From: Phallus indusiatus
Taxonomy: Eukaryota > Basidiomycota > Agaricomycetes > Phallales > Phallaceae
Assembly: GCA_027605045.1 (NCBI GenBank)
Contig: JAQFWX010000047.1
Coordinates: forward strand, 124,001 to 188,000
Direction of reading: 5' to 3'
DNA length: 64,000 bases
Shown here: positions 9,451 to 21,012 of the stretch, in pieces
Layout: each line of letters begins with the position of its first letter
Numbering within the stretch: position 1 is the first letter of the stretch
Notes under the pieces: model-generated
Databases searched by the model: none
What the model was told of the DNA's origin: nothing
What the model saw: only the letters and a program-made list of their open reading frames with translations
Made by a program: the position numbers and the translations under genes

Positions 9451-11579
9451 GAAAATCTATGTTGCGCTCGACATGTAGCTTTTGATAGGTTACCAAGTTG
9501 TCGTACCGCTCGGTGGATTCGGAGCAATAGGTTGGCAATAGGTCTAATGGTCAATTTCCATGAAAGGTCTAGGATTGAGCTATGAACTCAGAAGAAATGC
9601 AAGGTGACTGTAGTATCTTCTCGAAACATTATCAATTCGTTTCTCTCCTCAATGAGAAGTAATCCACTCACAATCAGAGAGGCTTTAGTGGTGGACTTTT
9701 TGACGTCGAAATACGCTATTTGCCTTCTTTCCATACCATGCCGAAAAGGCTACAGTCACTTGGAATCACTGGGATTGTGTTAATTTTTTTCTTTAAGCGT
9801 TTAGACTAAGAAACACCCACGTAGATCAACCATGACATTAAACCTGAATGAAAGAAAATAAGAGGTTGGAGATGAGAAAATGCATTGCTAAATCTGAACG
9901 TATGCCAAAAGAGAAGAATACAGTGACTGATTGATCATGGTAGTTTGACAGCTATAACTCAATTCAATTTATTAAATACGCTTACTTAAATGGAACTGCA
10001 GAATAATGTTAAGGGGGCTGTACACAACACTGTGCACACACAACCATCTGGATATATCTCCAAAATGTCATAATAGAGGTTTATGACGTGAAGCAATCCC
10101 GAGAAGGGCAATTGTACTACGCAGGCATGACCTAGATTTCAAAATCACTAGAACGGTTGTATCCCAGGTCAGATAAATCCTTAACATCACGGACCGGCCA
10201 ACAGTAAATCTAAATCTGAAAACATGTTCGCGAAAACTGCAATGCATGTAGCCCTGATGAAAAACTGGGACAGGGAATGTAAGGAGTGCCTGGAGTGTGG
10301 ATAATGGCTTTTTTGAGTGTTGTTTAAGTGCACTGATGCCCCAATTTCTGATCGAGTTTTGAGGATTCTGAAGCCTTCTGAAACCCGCACAACGAATGTC
10401 GTCACGCGTCACACCGTTGCGTTAATACATACGACCTTCAAGCTTCAATATTCAATACCAAGGTTAATATAATGAGTAAGTGCATGTCTCTTCGGTGTCA
10501 GTTATTCTTCCTGATTATTGATTAGTTGGAACTACTTCCCCTACGACAAAGCTTACTCCGATCCGTGATTCAAGTGTCGAGGCCGACAATTCTGAGAGTA
10601 CATTTGAGAAGTCCGCAGCAGAGCTCAATGACTTGGAATGGCGAGAGTTTTGTGCGGCCAAATTTGTATGTATATGTTAACTTTGGTCGCTTTAATTACC
10701 ACTCAGTCGTCGTGCAATATAGGAGGAGATATGCAAGGCAATTGACCAACTGAGCCACGAGCTCCGGTTGGCGGATATCCACAAAGGGAAGCACCCAAGG
10801 CCCGCGAATGTTTGTTTGCCTTTCTTCATCTAAACGAATCTTTTTTTTGATTTCATCTATGATGCTGATAGTTCGCTTCATTCAAAGCACTTTTGCAATA
10901 TATCGGGATTGGCATATGTACCCTCCTCATCGTAAATATGTTCAAACACCCAAATTGTTCTGACGGTAAATTAAATATCTATCTTTGAATGATCACTTAA
11001 AGTTTTCCAATCTCCACTAGCACAATCAACTCCCGTAGTTGATGAACCAACGGTCATTATGAGGACGGCAGAGCCTGTAACGTGGTCTCGCAGATTTTTA
11101 CCACTAAAGATTTCGTGGGGTCAAAGCGACTTAGACTAATGCGTTGTAATAATCAAATGTAACTGCAAAATAAATATGGTTTGTCACTAAACAAGTGTCC
11201 TGGAAAATTCTCTGAAATGTTTGCTCAACCTGTTCGCTCAAGTCAAATCAAAAACATAATTTTGGAGACGCCCGGAGAAAACCGCGCTCAATATTTCTTT
11301 CATCAAGGAAACAGAAATGAGTCAGAGCAAGTACAAATTTAGAAAGACCCCGCCTTGTAATACTTACAGAGAGCCACGGCTATAAATTAATTTATGGTGG
11401 TATACATTTTCGAAGAGCGGCCATAATAGCGTTTTAGCTCGTTCACTGGCACCTTCCAGCACTGTTACCCGATTTAGTGTGGAGCGACTAGCGCCTAAGC
11501 TTTTTGCTTGTACATATGACGGATCCAGATCGATATCGGATCATAGTACTTGAGGTTCTTTGTTCTACTTGAGTCAAGT
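9451..11579. other. No gene recognised
   Basis: AT-rich, with many stops in all frames. On the minus strand, around 10740-10775, there is a match to a tRNA A box (TGGCTCAGTTGG) without a B box or foldable arms; it was not accepted as a tRNA. Confidence 0.5.
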
Positions 11580-12931
11580 ATGAGCGACTTTCCATACTAC
11601 GAACATAAATGCGCAAACATTGTGGAGCGCATAGATGAATTAGAGAACCATATGGACCATATACGCGTGCAATATCAGGATACCGATGAGAAATGTGATA
11701 GCGGGCTAAAGGAGCTCACAAGGAGAATAGGCCAATTGGAGAAGCAGCTGGACCGTCAAGAAGTGCGCTTTCTTCGTTTTCTTGTCTTATGACTGACACA
11801 GCCTAGCAGAAATATATAAAATACTTGGAATCTCAATTAGGAAATTTTTTGGAGCCAGGTAAAGATTTCATTCCATTGAGCGAAGTTATATTATACCTGT
11901 GTTCGACGAATTCCCGGATGATTCCGCAGACCCGATCACCAAATCTCAGAATTCAAGAATCACTAATGCTGTCGAATCCCATTACGAAACTGATTTTTTT
12001 ACGGGAAGTAAACGAGATGCGAGCACTTCAAGAGTATCGTCTACTGACCCTCAGCAGGGTGAGGGACAATATATGCATGGCGGTGACAGCTATAGTGAGT
12101 TATTTATTGTACATATCAAGACGAGACTACCAGTTCACGTTCATAGCCTCCAACATAAACGACATTGCGAAAACATGTATTCAAATGGAAAAAGGAATCC
12201 AAAATCTACGAGACGAATTCAAAAGGCTTGTCGAGAACCTGCCAGCTCAGAATACCAATGAAACCCAGGCGAACGTCGCTGATCTGCTTCAAAAGGCCCT
12301 CATCGCCACCGGATTAATTCAGCAGGAAATTGAAGATGTGTCTGACAAGCATAACAGGATGGTAAGGAAGGCAAGTCTAAAGAATGCTGAATTAAGCGTA
12401 CTTCTATCAGGCTAGTACTGCTGTTTGTGTGACATCTCCAAGCACTGTTTTAAGATCTCTTCAAGAGGAACTGAACGATCAAGTAAGTTATCTTATCTCT
12501 ATTCAATAATTATATTAACAGGGTTAATACACAGAATTCAGCAGTTTGGGAGTACGAAGATCCCAGCCTCACCCCGAAAGAGACAAGCTTAGAAGTGTGT
12601 AATGAAGATTATCGTTCTAATCAACCAGATCCTCAATAAAAATAGGCAAACAGTGTTGTTCCTGAAAAGCTGTTCCCTAACTTTGCTTTATCTCCTCGCC
12701 GGATGTTTACGCAACTGAAGAAAGACACCAGGGTGAGATAGCAGACATTCTTCATATTTTCTCCTTAACGCATGTCAACACTGTCATTAGATCCAATTTC
12801 ATAGGCTCTTTACCGAGTCGATGGATCAAGAAAACGAGAAGGACGCGTTTATCAGATTTTCTTGGTCGAATGCGTTTTTGCTGGTTTTACTCCTGCTCCT
12901 TCTATCTTCTGTCTACGATATTATATTTTAA
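11580..12931 (+). CDS. Coiled-coil protein with C-terminal membrane anchor
   Basis: Six-exon model: 11580-11762, 11810-12361, 12411-12482, 12535-12594, 12646-12732, 12791-12931, giving about 364 aa. All five introns (47-58 bp) are GT-AG, all are phase 0 and every exon is a multiple of three, which supports the model. The product is rich in heptad-like segments (IVERIDELENHMDHI, LTRRIGQLEKQLDRQ, NLRDEFKRLVENL). It ends with NAFLLVLLLLLLSSVYDIIF, a hydrophobic helix followed directly by the stop, as in tail-anchored proteins of the ER or outer mitochondrial membrane. No family was recognised. Exon 2 may hide a further short intron (candidates 11885-11929 or 12095-12133). The stop overlaps that of the convergent gene. 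Confidence 0.6.
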
Positions 12932-13865
12932 TCCTCGTTCTTACGGCGTTTATTTACTGGTAATGGAAGATTTTCCAATTTCCACTTACTTGAGCGCAGC
13001 GTATATGTGTGACTAACTATAGGGGTTTTCTTATCTGTCATGAGCGGTACATGTACCTCTGAGTTTCTCCCTTGCTTCTCCACATCTCCCGCCTTTCTTG
13101 GATCCAAAGAACTTGAAGAAAGACATTTTCGAGGGCGTAATGAGTATCTTGTCTGACGAAAGCTAGTTTCTGACGGTTGAGCTGGAGATTCCACATCTTC
13201 GTACTCGTCGACTTCCATCGATGAAGTCTCCGGTATTGTGTGGCACATGTGATCTTTTCTTATCTGCGCGAGAGTTAAAAACATCAGTCTGTGACTATGA
13301 TGATCGTCTACCTGATCACTTTCTGACTCCTCGTCGATATCAAGACCAAACGGAATTTCTCTGAGAATTTCTACCTGATCACTTTCTGACTCCTCATCGA
13401 TGTCAAGACCGAACGGAATCTCCCTGAGAATTTCGACGAAGTTTGAAGGTGAGGAAATCCTAATACGGGATAAAGTTTCGTCCTAAAGCGTATGTCAGAT
13501 GCCATACATGTTAGTAAGACTACTAGTATTGAATCCCAGTCTATGACCTACTTACCTTTGGATCTGATATTGATTCCTCGCGTCCTATTTTTCCCAGATC
13601 TTGGGAACATTTCGAGTCAGAACTGTCAAGTGCAATCGTGCGATCCTCTCCTTTCTGGTGAGCCACCGCTGCTCCTCCCCATACTGAGATTAATCTCACC
13701 TCTCCTATGCCATAAAGGACGTTTCATCCTTCTCTCTAACCGTTGGCGTTCTTCTGGACTTGTCAGATCCGTCCTTTGCGCAAGAAGATGAGCTATGTGA
13801 GGTTTCATTCGATATTGTTTCTCCCACCTTCTCATTACAGGTCGACACGGATCGTTTTGTAACAT
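12928..13865 (-). CDS. Uncharacterised basic/acidic protein with duplicated exon segment
   Basis: Four-exon model on the minus strand: 13865-13700, 13650-13556, 13482-13312, 13263-12928, giving about 255 aa if the ATG at 13865 is the start. Introns of 49, 73 and 48 bp are GT-AG and the phases fit; the 73-bp one has a clear CTAAC branch motif. The N terminus is Arg-rich (SPEERQRLERRMKRPL). Exon 3 encodes two copies of a 21-residue unit containing ILREIPFGLDIDEESESDQ, from a 63-bp tandem duplication. The C terminus is Ser/Arg/Lys-rich and ends KRRKNED, suggesting a nuclear protein. No known domain was recognised. More 5' exons may lie beyond 13865. Confidence 0.5.
13308..13433 (-). repeat. 63-bp in-frame tandem duplication
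   Basis: Copies at 13308-13370 and 13371-13433 differ at a handful of positions, mostly third codon positions. Each unit carries the GTAGA sequence that serves as the splice donor of the following intron, so the upstream copy carries a potential alternative donor. Confidence 0.8.
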
Positions 13866-15662
13866 TACAGTGTGATCAGAGGTCGGAGGACCACATTATA
13901 AGAACATGTACGACATATAATCCAAAAAGATACCGACGGTGCTGATTGTGTATTGATGACAGACAAAGGATTCGTAACCTGCAAGGCTGCAATTCTCATT
14001 TCTTTGTCAACAGTTGAAACTTCAAGCCTGGCCTGATGCTTTGTTTGACCGCCCATCTTGGGCAACTTTGACTAAGGAGTCTCAGCCTCTTGCCATCAAC
14101 ACAACATCTGAGTTACTGTGGTCCAGGAGGACACTTTCGCGAACCGGCATGAGTTTTGAATTTGGTTAACAAGGAAGAACGTTTGCTCCCAGGACCTCCA
14201 TTTCGATATCACGGATCATGTGAATTACCTTGTTCGTTCTCAAAGAAGTACTGAGATCTCCCATCACCTCAATATGTCGGGATGATACAGCCAGGTGTTT
14301 ACCTGCATGCAGCCGAGAGCAGATTCATTCGGCGTCACACGCCACATTCAAATTTGTTTCTCAATCTCAGGGGCTGGTGCCCAACCAGTGCCGTCGCACG
14401 TTCAGCTCTGAATTTCCAAGCGGCTATGCGGCAAAACGATGGTAACTTTTTTAACTAGACCAATGCTCGCGTCCGCCCCTTGTAGGACTCTCAAAAAGCC
14501 AAGTAGGTATACGATGCTGAAATATCCTATTCATAGGTCCGAATCCTAAAAACACAGACGCAGTCAGATGTTTGCAATACCTCACACCTCAATGTATGGA
14601 GATTCCGGAAACCCCCGTCCGGCGTGTCCCTTTATCGCACACGCGACTCCCTTGTGTTTCTTGCCTTTTCCAGTTCCCGTCGGAGCATGAAAAGACTTGT
14701 GCCGAATCTCGACACGTTCAGCGTATTCGTGAGAGTGTGAATGTAATCAGTTTAGGTCTTCACTGCCAACGAATGAACCGAGATTCACTGCCGTCTTCCT
14801 TTGTTCAAGGTTCAAAGACCGATCAAATTTGTTGTCAGCAGTCCTCTATAATCAGACATTACATTGTTAAAGCCCTAAGAACACTTGAACCCAGTGTTAC
14901 CGTAACACTCCTTTGTTGACGGTACGTGAGGCGCGTTTCTGGATCCGATGTCTTGACGTTCGTGTTTTGCAAGTAACAGTCTCAAACTCCTCGGTAAAAA
15001 ATGCCCATGGGGATCTCCAGCGATCGCATTTCCTTTGTTAAACGGCCTTTTAATCCGCAAACGACAATTGCCTGCACATGTCGAATAATTTACGTTCTTG
15101 CACATCCATCTTACCCGACAGAATTATTACTCTTGAAAGCCAGTGGGAAAAAAAACGACTAAAAGATCGTGACAAGTGGTCAAGTCGACGACAACCCTCG
15201 GTCTTACAGCCTTCCGTACGTGTTTCGCAACTTATACTACTAGTAGCACGCGTATTTACTACTATATCCCACATCAGTCATACTCCGATTCTGAGTGTCG
15301 TAGGCTCGAGCGAAGGAATACCATATTAATGGCATCCCCATCCGGCGGCGCACCACTTAATCAAGAGGTAAGGAACAATCTGCTATTGAGATCCAAACTC
15401 AAGCTGTGTATCAGGAACCACCTTCCAACGAGGTGCCTAGGTCTGAATGGAGTCAGTGACCATACAGATATTTGCCTTTAGTTTTCTGACCCCTACGCAG
15501 ATACTGCAATGGAAGGTACATTCTTTATTTCCCGCCTAGATAGCGTTATGTTTATCGCATGTGAACCCATGGTCTACTTTAGTTGAGGACCTTCCCGAAT
15601 GTAAGTGTATTGTTTTAGTACTTCTCATTTGCATTTTGACTTTATGTGTAGATGACATATTT
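13866..15662. other. No gene supported
   Basis: Several short frames lie on both strands. A minus-strand stretch near 14065-13970 (KHQARLEVSTVDKEMRIAAL) could be a further upstream exon of the gene ending at 12928, but no joining model was convincing. Confidence 0.4.
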
Positions 15663-17244
15663 ATGGCTGCAAATCAGTCAAGCGAGCGTGATTCCGCTGC
15701 TCAGGCAGGCGAGTCGACGGTGAGTTTTTTTTTCGACGAGATATTAATTCTGGCTTATCATCCACCAAAGAATCATTCGTCGGATAGAACCGGTGGTCCA
15801 ACTAACTCCGGAAATACCAACACTGGTGGTTCGAATACAGCTGCGACCGGATCAGCGGTGGGTAACTTCGCTTTATTGATGAGGATATTCACGTATATGT
15901 ACACAGTCTTCTGGTTCAGCCGAGTCGTTAGCATCCCAGATTGTGACCGGAGTAATTAATGTAAGGAGTCTTTGATCCCTCTGAGCTATGCCTAACGTCC
16001 AACCCGTATACAGGCTGTAAGCGTCATATTATCGGTTATAATGTCCATAGGTTTATCACAATCAGTTGGGTCCATTAATTCGCGACGTGGCCAGAGAGAA
16101 GCAGTCTCGTAGACCGCGAGCTGATAGGCCGACCGACGACATTGACGAGGGCGACAGAGGGGGAGATGACGATGACGAGAGTGACGTCGACGGAGACAAA
16201 CTCAATAACGGCCCAACTAGTAGAAGCGCCGCTGCAAACCATCAAAATGTTCGTGTCTTGTCGTTGAGTCTATGTCATTTCTTGATGTCTGTATCAGAAA
16301 GCGATTCGTCAGCACATGCGTAAACTGATGAAGAGACGACCTGATGATCCGTTACCTGGACCTCCGTCAGATGAAGAGATTGAAATGTTCGCTGAAGGAA
16401 CCCACGTGGGTCCTTCAGAAGAGGATTATCTTCTGGATTATTACGGGAGACCCCGTGGCGACTGGAACGCGGCTGCGTTCGGCGTTTTCATCAACTCTTT
16501 CCTGCGATCTCCGCTGAGCAGGGCTTTTGAAAATACTCGAGAAAATCTACCTGATTTGACCGAGTTAGAAAGAGAAGATATGCGCATGACGAAACAGGAC
16601 AATATTCATGAACGATTCATAACTCACCTGAAAAGCCTCAGGCGAAAATATCGGAGCCAATGTCAATACGACGCTGATCCTCATGTCAAATCTGCAGACT
16701 TGAGTCGTTCAGCTCGAGACCGCCGTAAATTACAGGTGAGTAAAAAGTACACCGTTGTATTCAGTTTCTCATATCTGTCATCCGTAAGCTCTATTATCGA
16801 AGGTTATTCGTCGTGAAGGACCATCAAGCGCTGCACAAACATATTAAACTTATCCGGCAGCTCGGGTCCCAAGGGATGAGTTCCGACGAGTCATCTTTTG
16901 AGGATGACCAACCTAAGTACACGGTCCTTAAACGAGTTTGGAGGTCGCGTAAACTCACACTATTTCTCCACGATTTGGACGCGATCCATCTTGCCACAAC
17001 ACGCGTTGATGAATTCGGCCGCCCTCGCCGAGGCAATTGGCCCCATATACGTCAAAGATCAGAAAGGGCGTCGGTTCGAGGACCAGTGCGAAGTCTTTGT
17101 CGATCCGCTTACGATCGTAACTGGTTGGGACAATTGTCCATATTCGAGAAGGCTCAATTACGTATGCGGGACGGGGATATCGACTTAAGTCTTCCTGAGG
17201 AGTTCAAACGTAAGTGCGGCGGACCTACTTCAAGCTCCACATAA
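15663..17244 (+). CDS. Repeat-associated basidiomycete family, SSDES type
   Basis: Model exons: 15663-15719, 15771-15857, 15925-15960, 16066-16248, 16298-16735, 16819-17244, about 408 aa with consistent phase. The order is: Ser/Thr/Gly-rich N terminus; Asp/Glu-rich acidic patch (DDDDESDVDGD, exon at 16066); a basic helix (AIRQHMRKLMKRRPDD); a block with HLKSLRRKYRSQ; then GMSSDESSFEDD, VWRSRKLTLFLHDLDAIH, and a final PEEF segment. I recall this succession from an abundant hypothetical family in Agaricomycete genomes, often close to transposons, with no assigned function. GCT at 16014-16016 followed by GTAAGC could be a 3-nt microexon; otherwise the intron 15961-16065 is 105 bp. The C terminus might continue by splicing at 17213. 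Confidence 0.6.
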
Positions 17245-18260
17245 TAGCTAGGTGGAAATTTCAAGTCTTCTATAATAAATAATAATGTAATCGGTAACAC
17301 CATGTCTTGATATACACAATATATTTTCGTGATTCTAGTGTAACAACGTAGGCCATCGGATGACTGACAATCAAATGAAGATGCGGGTGGGGTGAGTCGG
17401 AAGCAAGTTCCATGTTATTAGTAACAGCGCAGTGAGCAGCTCATTATCAAAAGCAGTTCGACATGACCAGGCACTGTTTCTGAACCAACGTTGTCACATG
17501 TTCCCTGCACCCGAGCAGGGATCTGGATCTGAACCGTCATACGGTACCGAAAATCTGGTGGTGCAGGGATTTGCCGTGCCGTGGCACATGTCACGTATTA
17601 CATAGCTGAGTTCGTGTTTGAACACGTGCATGATGCATTGATGAACCTCCGCGCTTTACCAAAGCAGATGCTTCCACCTGCAGGCCTGCCAGTGATCCTC
17701 CACGCAGCTGATTTCTGTTTGGACGAGCGACATTGACAGGGAGCTGGTACTATGCATCAGCTCATCGAAAAGCAGATGGGTGGCATCATATCTGGAGTCT
17801 CCCAACCCCCATTCCCCTTCGAACAGTTTGCCAACAGTAGTGTTGTAGTTCGGAGTCACGGCTGCACTATCGATATTATGTAATGGAACGCGTCAGACCA
17901 TCAAGACACATTGCACAATATTGAGGCTGACTCACTGACGACATGAGCATTAGACTCCGAGCGCGCGGTTGCCCGATGATGAGGAAAGAGTCTACGTGCA
18001 TTGTATGTCATCGCGCTCATCCGTCGGTATGAATAACATGACATTATTAGCATCTAGATCATGTATGTCGCCGATAGAAGGTGGAATCTCGAATGGGTCG
18101 CGAACAAAAGAAGCTGAACCTAAGTCTTCAAGTCAGAATGTATCAAAGAACTTGAGTCCCCGAGGAAAATGGCCTTAATCTTTGCGGTGCAGACAAAGGA
18201 AACGACATACTATATAACTCGTGTCAGCCAGGACAATTGAAACATCCACCACTACACTTA
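17245..18260. other. No gene recognised
   Basis: Spacer between two plus-strand repeat-associated genes. It contains short inverted repeats such as CCCTGC/GCAGGG near 17500, but no open frame with family resemblance. Confidence 0.5.
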
Positions 18261-19200
18261 ATGCCCCTCTCTGACTTATTATTTTTGTTCAAACCCGTAA
18301 CCGGCCAGAGTGCAGTTGATGAACGGATTGATGTGGATGTTACAAGTCGTACTGTTCGTGAAAGTCATGGGCATAATGATGTGTCCACTGCGGCCGGTAC
18401 GTCCTCTTCTGCCGAAGCCACTCGATGGATCCTGTTCGATGAAGATGAGGAGCAATCAGACCGTAAGTGGTTGTAGAGTTCTATGTGCTATTGCATTTCT
18501 TGTTTACCCTTCCCACCAGATGTTCTCGAAGAGCACCCAGATATTGAAGACTACACAGATATGGAAGATGTCCAACACGAGCTCTTTACTCCCGAAATCA
18601 AAGACGCTGCAGACAGCATCCCTATACAGGCTACGTCTTCGCCTCACGCAATCAATTTAGATCCTTCATTGCCTTGCGCCGTACAGAACGACTCGTTTAA
18701 TGACACGGGGAAGTTCGCATGTCTCCTCCCTGTTGATTCAATTCCCAAACCCAAAGGAAGCGTAGGGAAGCCCGGACATGGCGGCTATTCACTGTCTGAC
18801 GTTCTCGAATGGAGTACTGTTGATTATAAGGAAGTACAGGTACCGATAAACCTCCTGTTTTGACTCTCAGATAATTAACTCTGTTGGACTAAAGAGATAC
18901 TTTAAAAACATGGCAAAAGCCAGACTCAATTTAACTGTCCCTTGGGGAGCACAAGACCCTGTCAATGTAGCTCGAATTTGTGACGAAGTATGTCTTAACA
19001 ACGTAGTTCTTCCGGCAACGTTTATTCATATACAGAAGGCGGATGACAAGTACCCCATACTCAAATGTTATTCCAGACGCTGGGTCACCAAGGATTTCCT
19101 CTCAATTATACATCGGAATTTGTACCGAAAATTTAGGATTATGCACAAAGTGGAAAAACCTCCGGTAAGCAGTTCCCGTGTCTTCTCTAACGACAGCTAG
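18261..19200 (+). CDS. Repeat-associated basidiomycete family, GYSL..VLEW type
   Basis: Model: 18261-18462, 18520-18839 and 18871 to 19200. Start is the in-frame ATG at 18261. Exon 1 is acidic/Ser-rich (FDEDEEQSD) and exon 2 acidic (EEHPDIEDYTDMED). The conserved part runs from GKPGHGGYSLSDVLEW over the second intron to a block with KYPILKCYSRRWVTKDFLS. It matches a hypothetical family with a G-x-GGY-L...W start that I know from mushroom repeats, function unknown. The second intron is only 31 bp (or 37 bp with an earlier donor), and a possible third one (19165-19196) is 32 bp, which is unusually short. All neighbours to 29 kb are on the same strand. Confidence 0.6.
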
Positions 19201-20372
19201 TCATAACTGCGTAATAGCCGCCACACCCAATACGCACCAAGCGACGGGGCAAGGTGAGGGTTACTTTTTGTGCTCACAAATGACCCAGCCAAAGCCTTAT
19301 AGGTCTCATCGAACTCGGGGCGACAGCGACATTAGATTGGTTAAATCAAGCCATCATCCTTATCAAAGCCACTTGCCAAATAATACATCAGCTGGTGTGT
19401 ATGTATTTAACTTCAATGAGATATGGAGCAAGCTGAATCTAACATACTGTGCGTTGTTAGAGGAACGGGTTATTCGTTGAGAGCATAGTACACTTGTAGT
19501 GCTTTGGGGGGCCGGACTGCTGGGTAAAATGAAACTATTCCTTCTATGTATTACGCATCATAATTACAAATATATCTCTCCATGATATGGTCGATTTGTA
19601 ACATTTCCAGCCACTCCTCATTCAGAAACACGGGATAATGCAACATCATTCGCACGTTAGACAATTCAGTGTTCACATCGACGACGGCTCGGAGACCCGA
19701 AACTATACATCTTGCCAAGGATTTTCTCGTCTTTAATACCCTTGAACGTGTGAGAATCTGCGTACTAGTGATATTATATTTGGGGAGATACGACTAAGTA
19801 AGTCGCAGTAAGTCGCAGGGTTCAGGTAAATTGCTTGAGCCCTAAACGGTGGACACAATGTGATGTGAACGTCTGAAAGCCAGTCGGGGACGATTGATGA
19901 AGAAGAGGTAATCTGAGGCTGGGCAGCGTCAATGTCGGTGGGTGCTGGATCTGTTCGTGCAGAATCACGGATGAAGAACGAGAACGAGAACAGGTGTTAG
20001 AGAGGATGTGTCCATTAAACTATTGAAACGAGGGGGTCTTATAAAGGCGAACGCGAGATTGCATCAACAATGGAGGCTGAGACTATTATTTAGAATGCGA
20101 TAAGCAATTACAGTATGAAGTTGTCTCACTCGAACTCTTTTTCAAGTGCTGAGAGCTGCATCATTTGAGCTTCATCTGCTTGAAACTGCAAATTCCCCGT
20201 CGTCCCAATATTGATCTTCACTGTTGCTTATGCTACTTTTGCTTTGTCTACTGCATTTCTATGGTTCTATTCCCGTGTGATTTTTCACAACCTCGTTCTT
20301 GGCATGCAACGGCCGTTGTATTGAATGTTCAATCCGCTTTATGACGTTCTGCGCATCACTCCATTATGAATA
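19201..20372. other. No gene recognised
   Basis: Short frames only. A small direct duplication (AAGTCGCAGT type) occurs near 19797-19820. Confidence 0.5.
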
Positions 20373-21012
20373 TCAAGTAAGGTAAAGAGGAGTAAGTCTT
20401 ACTTCAAGACTGCTTCGCGATGAAAGCGGAACAAGTAAAAGTTGTGACCAAATACCATCAAGAGTGTTGAAAACGGTCACCTCGTCCAGTTCCGATAGAC
20501 CAAGAATTGAGTACAAGAGACAAATCCACGACGGGGTCGATGGTTTAAAGGTGAAAGCAAATAGCTTGTCTACTTGCGGGACGGGCGATCCACCCAAATA
20601 CTGAATCCGACAATTGGTCAAAAATGGTATTACTTGATTTATGATCATATAAATCCCAAAAGCGTACGGCCGGTCCATGCTTCCACATAAAGCGAAGGTG
20701 TGCGTGAGATTAAACATACCAGCGGTCAATAGGGAAGATATATCCTCCGCTTCAGGCCTAGGAACAGTTGACGAACCAGGATCATCGCGGTGATACGGCG
20801 TTTTGCGCTAGTTTGCGGGACGTATATTACCACCCGCATCCTCGCAAGAACATATTTATAATGTTACGAATAAAGGTCTGAAAATGAAGGGCCGAAATGC
20901 GTAGGAAAAACGGGAGGATATGAAGGGAATGATATGCCTGGATGAAAATATCAAGATGCGTGTCTGAATTGAAGGGAAGTCCCTTGGATAATGAACGAAA
21001 AAAAACGTACAA
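20373..21012 (-). CDS. Doubtful minus-strand gene, unknown
   Basis: Two open stretches on the minus strand (21012-20827 and about 20790-20373) are joined by an acidic linker (PRPEAEDISSLLTA) with a GTATGT donor after it. Both stretches are hydrophobic and aromatic-rich (FIQAYHSLHILPFFLRIS). No domain, no clear start and no confirmed splice pair were found. It may be a real exon set of an unknown protein or chance. Confidence 0.2.

Noticed and set aside
10690..10780. tRNA-like 5' half on the minus strand (TGGCTCAGTTGG A box)
   Set aside because: No B box, no T arm and no cloverleaf could be drawn; a chance match or an old SINE scrap.
14572..14919. 115-codon plus-strand frame
   Set aside because: Composition is unlike the neighbouring genes, no similarity recognised, no promoter or splice context.
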